DNA of 7,359 nucleotides from JAAOZP01 sp038848185. GTDB lineage: Archaea; Thermoproteota; EX4484-205; JAAOZP01. The notes beneath the pieces were generated by a model that was not told the DNA's origin, made no database searches, and saw only the letters and a program-made list of their open reading frames with translations. The position numbers and the translations under genes were made by a program. Location: NCBI GenBank assembly GCA_038848185.1, contig JAWCNV010000039.1, forward strand, positions 1 to 7,359, in the 5' to 3' direction. Shown piece by piece: positions 5,742 through 7,359 of the stretch; positions within the stretch are counted from its first letter, which is position 1, and each line of letters starts with the position of its first letter.

Positions 5742-5773
5742 GCCGTAGAATCCGGATTTAGTAAATATAAGGC
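5742..5773 (-). promoter_or_regulatory. TATA-like promoter of the small gene, with an adjoining palindrome
   Basis: The minus-strand TTATATTT at 5770-5763 predicts transcription starting near 5740, at the TTG start (5741) or about 11 bases before ATG 5729. Between the TATA box and this start is the perfect 10-bp palindrome AATCCGGATT (5749-5758), a possible repressor site. No Shine-Dalgarno sequence is seen. Confidence 0.45.
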
Positions 5774-5776
5774 TTT

Positions 5777-7359
5777 CTAAGAACTCCCCGATAAGAAGCT
5801 TCTAATATCCTTTGCAAGGTTCTCGATCTTCAAATATGCCTGCATATCCTCCCTCCAGTCTTCGGGAAGCTTCTCCCTTATCCTCCCGTAGATCCTGCTG
5901 TCCATAATCAGTATCACACCCCTGTCGCCACTGCTTCTTATCAGTCTTCCAGCCATCTGTGCTAAGGCGACTATGCAGGGCGTGGTGCTCGCGTACTCAA
6001 ACGCCTTCTCCCCAAATCTTTCACCATAGTATTTTAAGAGAGCCTCATGCATCTCGTTTCTCTTAGGGTAGGGAAGCCCGACTATTATGACCGCGGATAG
6101 GAGTGAGGAGCCTTCATTAGTCAGGTCAACGCCTTCGCTTATCTTACCCCTTGCAACCCCCATGACTACACACCTGTTGTTCCCACTTAGAAACCTAAGC
6201 ATGTCTCGGATCCTTGTCTTAGCATCCTCCTTGAATACTGGGCAGCTTACCTTAAGCCTAGTTGAAATCTTCTCCATCATGTCATATGAGGGAAAGTATA
6301 TTGCAGCCCTTCCATCTATAGACTCGATTATCATGCTAAGCCTCTCAGCTATCTTATCCATCATCCCGTCTCTAAGCTCGTATTTCGTTGTAACACCTTT
6401 ATCCACGAGTATTATCCGGTTCTCTTTTTTAAAGGGTGATGTGAGGGAAAGTGTAGCTACACGGTGACCCTCTAAACCCAGTATATCCTTATAGTATTCA
6501 AAGTCCCAAAGTGTCCCGGACATGAGTAGAGCTGACCTAACCCTGTTTAAACTGCGCGTTGTTTTCGAAACATCCATGGACGAGAGTCCTAGTCTCACAA
6601 TTTTCCCTGTATTATGCTTCTCAACCCTAACATATCTTAATATATCTTCAGAGTCTTCTGAAACCCATTTTTGAATGAATTCGGCAATTCTACCGAGGTA
6701 GGAGACAGGTGGTTTACCAGCCTCCATTTTAAACGAGACTATTCTATCAGCCTCGTCGGAAACATCCTGAATCATTTTGAGAACCCTCTCTTCAGGTATG
6801 CGGATGACTCTGACTAAGGATGACTCTTCCTTCCTTAAAACATGGTTTTCACCAATACCGACAAGCCTCCTAGCATCGTTCCCAAGCTTCTCCATGAATC
6901 CTCGGAAGAGCCTGATAAGGCCTTTATCATCAACGCTGTATTTAACAGCCTCCTTTCTAGCTCTTAAAAGAGTCCTAGTAGAAACTTCATCTGAGAGAAT
7001 TCCTGTTGCAGCGGAAGGCAGCGAGTGCGCCTCGTCAAAAACAATGTTTACATTATCCATCTGTATTCTTCCTCTCGAGAATACGCTTCTCCTAGCCTTC
7101 TCAATCAGAAAATGATTGTAGTTGCCTACGATAACATCTGAGCTTGCTGCAGCCAGCCGCGTCAACTCGTAGGGACACATACCGTGGGAACATGCCTCAC
7201 TGTAAAACTCTTCAGGCATTAGAACACGTTTCCCACTAATCTCCTCGACAACCGTTAAGGCTTCCCTTGAGGGCCTCCAATCCCTGAAGACCCTCAAGTA
7301 ATACGGGCAGGATGAACCTGAGGAAGCCTTTTTAAGCCGGCTGCAGTAAGCTAGGAAAC
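5777..7359 (-). CDS. XPD/Rad3-type 4Fe-4S superfamily 2 DNA helicase (partial, N-terminus outside window)
   Basis: This is a 5'-to-3' DNA helicase of the XPD/DinG type, used in repair or recombination. The frame is open to the right edge, so the gene continues beyond the window and Walker A is not seen. From the edge it reads FLAYCSRL, then CPYYLRVF, then ACSHGMCPYEL: four cysteines (codons at 7345, 7309, 7192 and 7177) with the spacing and the CPY contexts of the XPD 4Fe-4S cluster. Then come VIVGNYNHFL, motif II VFDEAHSLP (DEAH codons 7036-7025), the variable Arch region, motif III-like LLMSGTLWDF, motif IV RAAIYFPSY, motif V GKISEGVDL and GLPYP, and motif VI QMAGRLIRS (Q and two Arg fingers). 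All expected residues are present, so it should be active. Any start at TTG 7297 would cut off two cluster cysteines and is wrong. Stop TAG 5779-5777. Confidence 0.92.
   Translation of the reverse strand, partial: FLAYCSRLKKASSGSSCPYYLRVFRDWRPSREALTVVEEISGKRVLMPEEFYSEACSHGMCPYELTRLAAASSDVIVGNYNHFLIEKARRSVFSRGRIQMDNVNIVFDEAHSLPSAATGILSDEVSTRTLLRARKEAVKYSVDDKGLIRLFRGFMEKLGNDARRLVGIGENHVLRKEESSLVRVIRIPEERVLKMIQDVSDEADRIVSFKMEAGKPPVSYLGRIAEFIQKWVSEDSEDILRYVRVEKHNTGKIVRLGLSSMDVSKTTRSLNRVRSALLMSGTLWDFEYYKDILGLEGHRVATLSLTSPFKKENRIILVDKGVTTKYELRDGMMDKIAERLSMIIESIDGRAAIYFPSYDMMEKISTRLKVSCPVFKEDAKTRIRDMLRFLSGNNRCVVMGVARGKISEGVDLTNEGSSLLSAVIIVGLPYPKRNEMHEALLKYYGERFGEKAFEYASTTPCIVALAQMAGRLIRSSGDRGVILIMDSRIYGRIREKLPEDWREDMQAYLKIENLAKDIRSFLSGSS

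Noticed and set aside
5503..5748. Plus-strand open frame opposite the winged-helix-like gene
   Set aside because: Antisense shadow without promoter or domain evidence.
5795..5804. Palindrome AGAAGCTTCT near the end of the helicase gene
   Set aside because: A short symmetric sequence inside coding DNA, expected by chance, with no promoter nearby in a fitting position.
6087..7115. Plus-strand open frames opposite the helicase
   Set aside because: Antisense to conserved helicase motifs; no independent support.
1..7359. CRISPR arrays, transposons, tRNA or rRNA genes, toxin-antitoxin or other defence modules
   Set aside because: No regularly spaced repeats, transposase motifs, cloverleaf or rRNA-like sequence, or defence-gene motifs were seen on either strand.

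Overview
The window looks like a piece of an archaeal genome, most likely a thermophilic or Thermoproteota-type lineage; I cannot fix the phylum. Four things point that way. AT-rich TATA-like boxes lie about 26-31 bases upstream of several start codons and leave almost no 5' leader. Shine-Dalgarno sites appear at operon-internal genes. There is an XPD-type 4Fe-4S helicase. An ABC ATPase and permease sit beside a secreted NEW3-domain protein, a combination common in archaea. A run of 98 undetermined bases (5240-5337) shows this is a draft scaffold. Every supported gene is on the minus strand, so transcription runs from high to low coordinates.

In transcription order: (1) an XPD/Rad3-type DNA helicase entering from the right edge (7359-5777), whose N-terminus with the Walker A motif is outside the window but whose four Fe-S cysteines and motifs II-VI are present; (2) a small protein with a winged-helix-like C-terminus (5741-5142), interrupted by the assembly gap and with its own TATA-like box; (3) an operon led by a secreted, membrane-anchored NEW3/Ig-repeat protein (5055-3316), followed by an ABC ATPase (to 2355), an ABC-2 type permease (2358-1378, overlapping the ATPase stop by 4 bases) and a membrane PH-domain (bPH2) protein (1374-757, TTG start with a Shine-Dalgarno site inside the permease gene); (4) a flavin reductase-like FMN-binding protein (652-152) with its own promoter; (5) a possible 5' end of another gene leaving the left edge (79-1).

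The four operon genes probably form one envelope complex. The ATPase and permease would be the motor and channel, the NEW3 protein an extracellular Ig-like partner anchored by one C-terminal helix, and the PH protein a membrane accessory. The substrate cannot be told from sequence. I see no CRISPR array, transposon, tRNA, rRNA or recognisable defence island. The best leads are the operon itself, the missing canonical start of the ATPase (a possible one-base indel or non-standard start), a perfect 12-bp hairpin inside the NEW3 gene, and a 22-base frame-shifting duplication next to the gap. All intergenic stretches are shorter than 300 bases.
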